This document shows positions 8,088 to 15,801 of a stretch of DNA of 64,000 nucleotides, piece by piece. Origin of the DNA: Acidobacteriota bacterium (GTDB lineage Bacteria > Chlamydiota > Chlamydiia > Chlamydiales > Rhabdochlamydiaceae); contig CAJCHM010000003.1 of the NCBI GenBank assembly GCA_903970255.1, positions 1 to 64,000 on the forward strand, given 5' to 3'. The translations under genes were made by a program, and so were the position numbers. The number at the start of each line of letters is the position of its first letter. Positions within the stretch are counted from its first letter, which is position 1. The notes below the pieces were generated by a model. That model was given only the letters and a program-made list of their open reading frames with translations, did not search any database and was not told the origin of the DNA.

Positions 8088-10127
8088 TTAGAAACTTATC
8101 TTATCAATGATAACTTTGCTCCGGCCCATTTCCACTTTTGTGTTACTCTCTTTTTGCCAATCTTTGTTATTACGAAGGATTTTGATTTGACAATCAGGTG
8201 AGATGGGCCTGATTTTTCCATACCAACGATCTGTATTGATACATGTGAGGATAAAAGCGTTTTTCCAATTGTTCAAATTTTCCCATACTTCTTTGTCTTT
8301 TTTATCTTTTCCCACCATCACCTCTGCGTTACAACCGCTAATCCAAAGGGAATTACCTAGTTTAACATCATGAATGGCAACTAACTCTCTCTCTTCAAAC
8401 ACAGATTCTTTCTGGTTTTTAACTCCTTTGATCTCTGATGAGCAAAGGGAGAAAGGCTCAACCTCTAATTCCAGACTTAAACAATGCGGCCCTAGACTCC
8501 ATTTGTTAAGGCATAGAGCTGCTTCAGAAAAATTGTTTTGCTCTTTTCCTATGAAATAAGTGACCGTATTCTTGGCATGAAAACTCACAAATGCGGCAAA
8601 AAGATCCATAAGAACTTGACCAAGGCGCCCCTTAGTTTGAGACCCTGCTGTGATATAGTAAAAGTGGTTACTTTTATCGGAAAAACCCGTGATCGAATTG
8701 AGAAAATTGACATTAAGCAGCTCATTTGAACCTGATTCCCTATTAAATCCAAAAAACGCTCCTGGAGTAGGAATGCAATCAAAACCTATTTTGGTTAAGC
8801 GCTTGTTCAATTGATCCATCAAAGGTTGTAGTTGAAAGCAAATTTTTTTCGTAGTTTTGATAAAAAGATCCAATTCTTTAAGATCATTCTCGTTGAATTC
8901 CCACTGATCTGAGTGCATTTTAATCTTATCTAACAAGGTGACTGCAAGAGAATAGTTTTGAAGAAAAAGTGCTCCTCTGGGTGCTGGAGTCATCATTAAA
9001 TCAAGATGGTAAGCAGGCTGAGGGATGAAATGAACGGAGGATTGCGGGACCCCTAGTTCCATAGGAAATACCGATTCTTTGATGAATTTGATTTGGGCCA
9101 GGTATCTAGCCGCTACTTTCTTTGCAGATGCGGATCTCCCCTTTTGGATCTGTTCTAAAGCCCCTGTCGCCTCTTTAAGAAGTAGATCAAGACGGTTCTG
9201 TGTTCGACTGCCCCAAATGAAGGATTTTAAAAAAATTTCATTGTCCACCGCAATTTTATCAAGAGTTTCCTTGATTTTTTCAGAGCCCAGCGTAGGTTCT
9301 ATTTCCTTGGCAAGGGAATCAATTTTTTGTGGAATTTCTCCGCTGGATAACCATTGATAAAGTTGATCTCCACATTGCGCAAATGTTTCTTGTTCAGTAT
9401 CAAAATACAAAGGCTTATCCTCTTTCGAAGAGGAAGGGGGGCTAAACCATTCAGCTAAAAAGAGGGTTTGATAGGTAAGCTCAACTAGATCTTCCCCTAT
9501 GATCCATTGGGGCTGGTTCTCTCTGTTATTAATATGGAAACAGTTTCCCCCCTCAAAATAAATGCGAGATTCTTTCAGCTTGTTCTGATCGATGCAAGGC
9601 AGTTTTCGATATTTGTTTGCAGAATATTGATACTCAGAAGTTGCCCCGATAGTAAGAGTAAAAAAAGGGTGATCCGATAACTGAGTGATGTGCTTTTTTG
9701 GTAGAAGTTTGGACTTCCACTTTTGGTGCCATAAACTGACCGAGCGCTCCACTTCTGTTTTGTAAGACTTTTTTGAAGAACTAGGAAAGATATATTGATC
9801 AGACTTATTTTTTAGAAGTGCGTCCCGCAAGGGAAAAGCATCTTGCGCAGCTAAAACTTCAAACCCTTCTACCTCCGCAATCTCCTGCATATTTTTAAAA
9901 AAATGGGCGCTAAAATCTTTTTCAGGCTTACAAAAAAGCAAACGGATATTTTTTTTTCCAAAATCGTTATTTGTATGATAGGTAAAATCCGCACCGTTGT
10001 TGTTTATAGAATCCGAGGTTTTCTGGACTAAAGTTGAAACTTCACTTTCAAAATGAGAATCAATTGCTTCTTTAATTAAATTCTGCGCCTCAATTGAAAC
10101 AGTTTGATGCGCTATTCCGTTGATCAT
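8088..10127 (-). CDS. Putative pentein-fold (guanidine-modifying superfamily) protein, effector candidate
   Basis: 679 residues. Three separated motifs match the pentein superfamily (agmatine/arginine deiminases, DDAH, peptidyl-arginine deiminases): YFEGGN at 190-195 followed by WIIGEDLVELT; HLD at 374-376 followed by a hydrophobic strand; and GPHCLSLEL at 546-554, where Cys549 would be the nucleophile. NVNFLN at 472-477 also resembles the superfamily's conserved strand. These positions imply a Glu/His/Asp/Cys centre. The protein is much longer than the 300-450 residues usual in the family, with a helical insertion at about 220-360. There is no signal peptide. It precedes the 638-residue gene by 31 bp on the same strand. 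The substrate is unknown; free arginine, agmatine or host-protein arginine are all possible. No strong ribosome site is visible. Confidence 0.55.
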   Translation of the reverse strand: MINGIAHQTVSIEAQNLIKEAIDSHFESEVSTLVQKTSDSINNNGADFTYHTNNDFGKKNIRLLFCKPEKDFSAHFFKNMQEIAEVEGFEVLAAQDAFPLRDALLKNKSDQYIFPSSSKKSYKTEVERSVSLWHQKWKSKLLPKKHITQLSDHPFFTLTIGATSEYQYSANKYRKLPCIDQNKLKESRIYFEGGNCFHINNRENQPQWIIGEDLVELTYQTLFLAEWFSPPSSSKEDKPLYFDTEQETFAQCGDQLYQWLSSGEIPQKIDSLAKEIEPTLGSEKIKETLDKIAVDNEIFLKSFIWGSRTQNRLDLLLKEATGALEQIQKGRSASAKKVAARYLAQIKFIKESVFPMELGVPQSSVHFIPQPAYHLDLMMTPAPRGALFLQNYSLAVTLLDKIKMHSDQWEFNENDLKELDLFIKTTKKICFQLQPLMDQLNKRLTKIGFDCIPTPGAFFGFNRESGSNELLNVNFLNSITGFSDKSNHFYYITAGSQTKGRLGQVLMDLFAAFVSFHAKNTVTYFIGKEQNNFSEAALCLNKWSLGPHCLSLELEVEPFSLCSSEIKGVKNQKESVFEERELVAIHDVKLGNSLWISGCNAEVMVGKDKKDKEVWENLNNWKNAFILTCINTDRWYGKIRPISPDCQIKILRNNKDWQKESNTKVEMGRSKVIIDKISF

Positions 10128-10338
10128 AAATTTACACTAAATTTTATTATTTATTATAGATTATATATGAATCGATTATTTAACTTCAATATAAAACATT
10201 AAAAAATCATTGCTACATGGACTTGTTTCTAAATAAAATTTTATTTTATAAATAAGTTCCATAGTGCAAAGAAAAGAAATAAAATGAAATTGAATAAATG
10301 TGAAGATTTAACCTTAATTAAATCTTCACATAAAAATT
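10128..10338. other. AT-rich intergenic stretch with hairpin
   Basis: Very AT-rich spacer between clpC and the pentein-like gene, both on the minus strand. Apart from the terminator hairpin at 10299-10330 I see no gene. It presumably holds the promoter of the pentein-like gene. Confidence 0.5.
10299..10330 (-). terminator. clpC terminator hairpin
   Basis: TGTGAAGATTTAA (10299-10311) pairs perfectly with TTAAATCTTCACA (10318-10330), a 13-bp stem with a 6-base loop, nine bases beyond the clpC stop. A/T-rich sequence on both sides makes it plausible as a factor-independent terminator in either direction. Confidence 0.7.
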
Positions 10339-12888
10339 TTAACGTTGAATTTCAGGAGGGGTAGGGCCTGTGAGCGCCAAAGGATCTTTGGCCTCCTCAG
10401 GATTGCCTTCTTGTTGAATCAGGACAAGCTTGTCATCATCGGCAGAGACCAACCAGCTGCCTCCCTTCCCGGGATTCATCAGAAGCTTCTCTGCCAGCGG
10501 ATCTTCGAGATACTGCTCGATCACGCGGCGAAGCGGGCGAGCCCCGTTTTCTGGCTGAAAACCTTTGGTAACAAGGTATTCTTTAGCTTTATCGTCAAGA
10601 GAGATGTCGATCTTTTTCCTAGCAAGGCGAGATTTGACTTTCTTGACCTCCAGTTCAATGACTTGAAACAGGTGAGCCCGATCGAGCGGTTTGAAGATCA
10701 CGATCCCATCCAGGCGGTTAGTGAACTCGGGCCTGTATGTTTTCTTAACGGTGGAGTTAATCTTCTCCTCCATCGACTTAATATCGAGCATTCCTTCCTG
10801 CACGCCAAATCCCATCTCAGTAGATCTGCGGATCAGGTCGGCACCCAGGTTAGATGTCATGATAATGATCGTATTGCGGAAGTCGATCTTGCGTCCGAAA
10901 GAATCTGTCAGACGCCCTTCTTCTAAGATTTGCAAAAGAAGATTCATCACATCGGGATGAGCCTTTTCAATTTCATCAAAGAGCACCACGCAATAAGGTC
11001 TCTGCCGCACCTGTTCGGTTAACTGGCCTCCCTCTTCGTGCCCCACATATCCAGGAGGCGATCCAGTCATCCGGCTGATTGCAAACTTCTCCATGTATTC
11101 CGACATGTCGACTTGGATGAGGGCATCCTCTCCACCGAACATATTGACGGCAAGTTGTTTGGCAAGCAGGGTTTTTCCAACGCCAGTCGGTCCCAAAAAT
11201 AGAAATGCGCCAATGGGACGGTTGGGGTCTTTGATATCGGCTCTACTGCGGCGAATAGCGCGGCAAACGGTGCTCACGGCATCATCTTGGCCAATGATGT
11301 TGGTTTTAAGGGTCTCTTCCATTTTAAGAACTTTTGTAGTCTCTCCTTCGGTAAGTCGAGTAAGAGGGATCCCTGTCATTTTTGCAATGATATGCGCAAC
11401 TTCTTCTTCGTCGACAATGGCTTGATGTTCTTCTTTGTTGCTTTCCCACTCAGAGCGGATTTGTGCAAGGCGCTCGCGGAGGGTTTTTTCTTTGTCGCGC
11501 ATCTTAGCGGCTTTTTCATATTCTTGCTTGCCAATGGCATCTTCTTTCCCAAGGCGAACCTCTTCAATTTCCGCTTCAAATTTGGTGATATCTTGGGGTT
11601 GGTGCATCATCGCAATTCTAGCTTTGGCACCTGCTTCATCCAGCAAATCGATCGCTTTATCCGGTAAAAAGCGTCCAGTGATATAGCGATCGGAAAGATA
11701 GACCGCAGATTTGAGAGCGGCATCAGTGTAGATGCATTTATGGTGCTCTTCATATTTGGATTTAAGACCCATTAAAATTGAGGTTGTTTCATCTACGGAC
11801 GGGGGAGCGACCAGGATCTTTTGGAATCTCCGCTCAAGGGCCGCGTCTTTTTCAATGTGTTTCCGGTATTCATCGAGGGTGGTAGCTCCAATGCACTGAA
11901 TTTCTCCGCGAGAAAGGGCAGGTTTTAAAATGTTAGAGGCATCGATAGCCCCCTCTGCAGCTCCGGCTCCCACAATCGTATGTAGCTCGTCGATGAAAAG
12001 AAGAACATTGCCGTTCTTCTTTACCTCATCCATGACAGCCTTAATCCTCTCTTCAAACTGGCCCCGGTATTTAGTACCGGCAATCATCAACGTCAAATCC
12101 AAAGAGATGAGCCGCTTTTTAGCTAAGTGATCGGGAACATCGCCTTTGACAATCGCGTGCGCCAGACCTTCGACAATTGCCGTTTTACCCACCCCAGCCT
12201 CTCCAATGAGGACGGGGTTATTTTTTCTTCTTCGGCAAAGGATGAGGATCAAACGCTCCACTTCTTCTTTCCGTCCAATGACAGGATCGAGTTTTCCTTC
12301 GCGGCAAAGTTCTGTCAGATCATGGCCATAAGCTTTTAGAGCTGGCATTTTTTCGCCTGCCATCCCTCCTCTGTCCTGAGATTTAGAAGAGGATGAGCTG
12401 CCAGGGGTCGGGCCCGGGCTAGCTGTTCCCATAGGGGGTAATTGGAGATTAAATGTCTCCAGCTCTTTGATGACCTCTTTGCGGATATCTTTGAGATTGA
12501 TGTTGAGATTTTCCAGCACTTGAGCTGCAACCCCGTCAGCCTGGCGAAGGAGGGCCAAAAGCAGGTGCTCCGTGCCGACGTAGTTGTGATTGAGAACAGC
12601 AGCTTCTTCGTTTGCAAATTCGAAAACTTTCTTCACTTTTCCAGTAAGAGCAGGATCCCCATAAACCTGGATTTCTGGGCCAAACCCCACAAGGCGCTCA
12701 ATCTCGGCGCGCACTGTGTCGTAATCGAGGTTAAAATTGCGCAAAACATTAACAGCGATCCCTTGGCCAAGCTTAAGCAGGCCTAAAAGAACGTGTTCTG
12801 TTCCTAAGTAGTTGTGGTTCAGTCGTTGAGCTTCTTTTTTGGCTAACTTGATGACTTGCTTGGCACGATTAGTAAATTTATCAAACAT
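10339..12888 (-). CDS. clpC: ATP-dependent Clp protease ATP-binding subunit ClpC
   Basis: 849 residues, full length for ClpC. It has an N-terminal double Clp repeat ([18 protein letters not shown] and a second copy near 80), a first AAA+ domain with Walker [16 protein letters not shown], a middle coiled region (residues about 420-490), and a second AAA+ domain with [15 protein letters not shown], Walker [15 protein letters not shown] and the ClpP-docking-type C-terminal domain. It unfolds substrates for ClpP in the cytoplasm. It corresponds to CT286, next to the lipoate ligase as in Chlamydia. It is divergent from the DUF1653 gene, with about 280 bp between starts and a candidate promoter at 12922-12949. 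Confidence 0.96.
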   Translation of the reverse strand: MFDKFTNRAKQVIKLAKKEAQRLNHNYLGTEHVLLGLLKLGQGIAVNVLRNFNLDYDTVRAEIERLVGFGPEIQVYGDPALTGKVKKVFEFANEEAAVLNHNYVGTEHLLLALLRQADGVAAQVLENLNINLKDIRKEVIKELETFNLQLPPMGTASPGPTPGSSSSSKSQDRGGMAGEKMPALKAYGHDLTELCREGKLDPVIGRKEEVERLILILCRRRKNNPVLIGEAGVGKTAIVEGLAHAIVKGDVPDHLAKKRLISLDLTLMIAGTKYRGQFEERIKAVMDEVKKNGNVLLFIDELHTIVGAGAAEGAIDASNILKPALSRGEIQCIGATTLDEYRKHIEKDAALERRFQKILVAPPSVDETTSILMGLKSKYEEHHKCIYTDAALKSAVYLSDRYITGRFLPDKAIDLLDEAGAKARIAMMHQPQDITKFEAEIEEVRLGKEDAIGKQEYEKAAKMRDKEKTLRERLAQIRSEWESNKEEHQAIVDEEEVAHIIAKMTGIPLTRLTEGETTKVLKMEETLKTNIIGQDDAVSTVCRAIRRSRADIKDPNRPIGAFLFLGPTGVGKTLLAKQLAVNMFGGEDALIQVDMSEYMEKFAISRMTGSPPGYVGHEEGGQLTEQVRQRPYCVVLFDEIEKAHPDVMNLLLQILEEGRLTDSFGRKIDFRNTIIIMTSNLGADLIRRSTEMGFGVQEGMLDIKSMEEKINSTVKKTYRPEFTNRLDGIVIFKPLDRAHLFQVIELEVKKVKSRLARKKIDISLDDKAKEYLVTKGFQPENGARPLRRVIEQYLEDPLAEKLLMNPGKGGSWLVSADDDKLVLIQQEGNPEEAKDPLALTGPTPPEIQR

Positions 12889-12921
12889 GGTACTATCCTC
12901 TTACGGTTGGCCTCATTGTCT

Positions 12922-12949
12922 ATTGTAAGGATTTTTTCTTTTTTTGCAA
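12922..12949 (-). promoter_or_regulatory. Candidate clpC promoter
   Basis: On the minus strand TTGCAA (12944-12949) and TACAAT (12922-12927) are separated by 16 bp, and the -10 ends 33 bp before the clpC ATG. This fits the chlamydial housekeeping sigma factor. No start site has been mapped. Confidence 0.45.
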
Positions 12950-13061
12950 ATAAACTTCTTTGACCTAATTTTGATTCCTTTGGGTTATAAATGGGTTTAA
13001 ATGGCTCAATATCTTGGATTTGCAAATTATACCGAAACAACTTCAAGAATCGGTTTTCGGC

Positions 13062-13090
13062 TTGACTTTTTTATTTGAGAAACGTAATTT
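13062..13090 (+). promoter_or_regulatory. Candidate promoter for the DUF1653-lplA-proS run
   Basis: TTGACT (13062-13067) and TAATTT (13085-13090) lie 17 bp apart, about 75 bp upstream of the ATG at 13167. It is the best sigma70-type match in this divergent region and would serve the tightly packed plus-strand genes that follow. Confidence 0.5.
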
Positions 13091-13166
13091 TTAGTAGAAA
13101 TGAGAGAGCACTATGCCTAAAATACTGACACTGACTATTGTAACGCTATTATTAAAGGGGATTATT

Positions 13167-13451
13167 ATGGCTAATCAAAGGATAGAGAGAGAGCGGGAAC
13201 AACAGATGGTTGCTCAAGTGCCCATAGGTGCCTTTTTTGAGCATTACAAAGGGCAGAAGTACAAAATTATAGAGATCGGACGCCATTCAGAAACCCTTCA
13301 ACTACAGGTTGTTTACCAGTCCCTCTATGATTCTGCGGAGTTTGGGGATTATGCCATTTGGATTCGGCCGTTGGAGATGTTTTTAGAGACGGTTGTGATC
13401 GATGGGCAAGAGGTTCCTCGGTTCCATATGATCTCAGGCTGTGAGGGGTAA
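13167..13451 (+). CDS. DUF1653 family protein
   Basis: 94 residues from the ATG at 13167, chosen over an in-frame ATG at 13113 because AAAGGGG sits just upstream and the earlier extension is a hydrophobic stretch unlike the family. The core matches DUF1653: GAFFEHYKGQKYKI, HSETLQLQVVYQSLY and a final WIRPLEMF...RF. Family members are small single-domain proteins of unknown role. Its stop codon overlaps the start of the lipoate-ligase gene, so translation is likely coupled. Confidence 0.8.
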   Translation: MANQRIEREREQQMVAQVPIGAFFEHYKGQKYKIIEIGRHSETLQLQVVYQSLYDSAEFGDYAIWIRPLEMFLETVVIDGQEVPRFHMISGCEG

Positions 13452-14209
13452 TGACGAGATGGCAAGTTCTTGACACCGGTGTCCAAACTGCGGAAGAAAA
13501 TATGCGTTTGGACGCGGATTTGCTCGAAAGAGCAGATCAGTTCCCACGGCCCATTCTGCATTTGTATGACTGGATCGGCGATAGCGCAACTTACGGCTAT
13601 TTCACCGACCCGGGTGACTTTTTAAACCTCGATAAAGCCAAGACGCTCTCTTTGCGCCTTGCACGCCGCCCCACAGGAGGCGGGATCATCTTCCATATTT
13701 GGGATATGGCTTTTTCTGTTGTTGTTCCCTCCCATTCCCCAGAGTTTTCTATGAATACCCTTGAAAATTACGCATTGGTGAATAACGCCGTTCTAAATGC
13801 TATCAAGGAGCTGCTTGGCAATAAACCTCCATTAGCGCTCACTCCTGATGACTTTGCTCCATGGGATGACCATTGTTCCCATTTTTGTATGGCAAAACCC
13901 ACCAAATACGATGTGATGTGGGAGGGGCGCAAGGTCGCAGGGGCAGCGCAACGAAAGACTAAAAAAGGGTTTTTACATCAAGGATCGATTGCTTTAATGA
14001 TGCCCCCGCGGGAATACCTTGAACAAATTTTGCTCCCCGGCACTCAGGTCAAGGAGGCGATGGAAGTTCATACCTGGCCGCTTCTTGGCAAGGGGGTCTC
14101 AGAAGAGCAGGTTAGCCAAGCAAAGGAGGCTCTTTCTACCCTTTTGGCTACACAATTAACCCTCTCTTCCCTATTATTGTCTGCTCAAGCGGAGATGATA
14201 AAATCATGA
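13451..14209 (+). CDS. lplA: Lipoate-protein ligase A-like protein
   Basis: 252 residues. It carries the LplA/BPL fold signatures RRPTGGGIIFHIWD (lipoyl-AMP pocket) and GRKVAGAAQRKTKKGFLHQGS, which contains the expected catalytic lysine region. It should attach lipoate or octanoate to lipoyl domains. GcvH, encoded five genes downstream, is a natural acceptor. The position beside clpC parallels CT285. The start overlaps the previous stop (TAATGA), and its own stop overlaps proS by four bases. Whether it is a ligase or an octanoyltransferase cannot be told from sequence alone. Confidence 0.82.
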   Translation: MTRWQVLDTGVQTAEENMRLDADLLERADQFPRPILHLYDWIGDSATYGYFTDPGDFLNLDKAKTLSLRLARRPTGGGIIFHIWDMAFSVVVPSHSPEFSMNTLENYALVNNAVLNAIKELLGNKPPLALTPDDFAPWDDHCSHFCMAKPTKYDVMWEGRKVAGAAQRKTKKGFLHQGSIALMMPPREYLEQILLPGTQVKEAMEVHTWPLLGKGVSEEQVSQAKEALSTLLATQLTLSSLLLSAQAEMIKS

Positions 14210-15729
14210 GCAGCAAGCCCCAGACAGCCATTACCCCAACCCGAGAAGAAAACTATTCCGAGTGGTTTCAGTCGGTGATCCGCGCAAGCGATATTGCAGA
14301 GCACTCTCCTGTGCGCGGTTGCATGGTGATTAAGCCTTGGGGGTATGCGATTTGGGAAAACATGCAGCGCATTTTGGATGGGATGTTCAAAGCATCAGGC
14401 CACACCAACGCTTACTTTCCCTTGTTTATTCCGCTCAGCTTTCTTGAAAGGGAAGCCGCGCATATCGAAGGATTTGCTAAAGAGTGTGCCGTTGTTACCC
14501 ATCACCGCCTCGAAAAGGGAAAAGATGGGAAGCTTGTTCCTGCAGGGGAGCTTGAGGAGCCTCTGATTGTCCGTCCCACCTCTGAGACCATCATCGGCGC
14601 GATGTATGCCAAATGGGTAGAGTCTTATCGAGATTTGCCGATCCTGATCAATCAGTGGGCAAATGTTGTGCGCTGGGAAATGCGCACCCGGATGTTTTTG
14701 CGCACGACAGAATTCTTATGGCAAGAAGGGCATACAGCTCACGCAACTGAGGCTGAGGCTAGGGAAGAGACGCTGCGGATGCTGGATACCTATGAACATT
14801 TTGTGGAAAAATATCTGGCAATTCCTGTGATTAAAGGGGAGAAAACTCCCGGTGAGAAATTTCCGGGGGCTGTGACTACCTACACAATTGAAACGATGAC
14901 CCAGGATCGAAAAGCTCTTCAAGGGGGCACCTCTCATTTCCTGGGGCAGAATTTTGCCAAGGCTTCAGAAATTAAATTCCTCGATAAGGATGGAGAGATT
15001 CGCTTTGCTTGGACAACCTCCTGGGGTTCAACAACCCGTCTTATCGGCGCCATGGTAATGACCCATAGCGACGATGATGGGCTGGTCTTGCCGCCACGCG
15101 TTGCTTCCTCTCACATTGTGATCCTGCCGGTTCTTCACAAAGAAGAGACTAAAGCGGAGGTGCTTTCTTATTGCCACGCTCTTGCGGGTCAGCTGCGTCA
15201 TCTTCATTATGAAGGGCGTACATTGAATGTGATCGTGGATGAAAGGGATATGCGGGGAGGGGATAAGCTCTGGTCGTGGATCAAAAAAGGGGTGCCCATG
15301 CGGATTGAAGTAGGGCCTCGCGATATCGCATCCGATAGGCTCCCTGTTGGAAGACGCGATAAAGGGCATCGGGATATTACCGGGCAATCGCGCGAGCAGC
15401 TCCTTCAAAGCGTGGTGGAACAACTCGAGGAGATCCAACAGAATCTCTTTGAGCGCGCAAAAAAGTTTCAACACAGTCACATCAAAAAAATCGATACCAA
15501 AGAAGAATTTTACGCTTATTTCACCCCCAAGAACGCTGAAAATCCCGAGATCCATGGCGGTTTTGCCCTATCCCATTGGGCAGACGATTCTGCCTCAGAA
15601 GAGCAGATCAAAAAAGATCTAGGGGTCACAATCCGTTGTATCCCTCTAGATGGGCCGATGGAAGAGGGGGTTTGCCCCTTCAGTGGTAAAAAGAGCCTTC
15701 AGCGCGTCATTTACGCAAAAGCGTACTGA
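14206..15729 (+). CDS. proS: Prolyl-tRNA synthetase, archaeal/eukaryotic type
   Basis: 507 residues. It charges tRNA-Pro with proline in the cytoplasm. The class II core is visible (RPTSETIIGAMYAKW, motif 2 VRWEMRTRMFLRTTEFLWQEG, motif 3 TTSWGSTTRLIGAMVM) and is followed by an anticodon-binding domain and a C-terminal extension ending CPFSGKKSLQRVIYAKAY. The lack of the editing insertion between motifs 2 and 3, the SDDDGLVLPPRVA segment and the terminal -AKAY tail mark the archaeal/eukaryotic-type enzyme. That differs from the longer bacterial-type ProS of C. trachomatis (CT393). The start overlaps lplA by four bases. Confidence 0.93.
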   Translation: MSSKPQTAITPTREENYSEWFQSVIRASDIAEHSPVRGCMVIKPWGYAIWENMQRILDGMFKASGHTNAYFPLFIPLSFLEREAAHIEGFAKECAVVTHHRLEKGKDGKLVPAGELEEPLIVRPTSETIIGAMYAKWVESYRDLPILINQWANVVRWEMRTRMFLRTTEFLWQEGHTAHATEAEAREETLRMLDTYEHFVEKYLAIPVIKGEKTPGEKFPGAVTTYTIETMTQDRKALQGGTSHFLGQNFAKASEIKFLDKDGEIRFAWTTSWGSTTRLIGAMVMTHSDDDGLVLPPRVASSHIVILPVLHKEETKAEVLSYCHALAGQLRHLHYEGRTLNVIVDERDMRGGDKLWSWIKKGVPMRIEVGPRDIASDRLPVGRRDKGHRDITGQSREQLLQSVVEQLEEIQQNLFERAKKFQHSHIKKIDTKEEFYAYFTPKNAENPEIHGGFALSHWADDSASEEQIKKDLGVTIRCIPLDGPMEEGVCPFSGKKSLQRVIYAKAY

Positions 15730-15801
15730 TTACCTCTTTTCTATTTTAGAAATTTAGCTTTTCCCTTTATGATTCATACTTCGACTCATCGGAGGAAACC
15801 C

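Noticed and set aside
10345-12786. Several long open frames on the plus strand opposite clpC
   Set aside because: They are antisense shadows of the clpC codon pattern; their translations show no known motif, and clpC explains the region fully.
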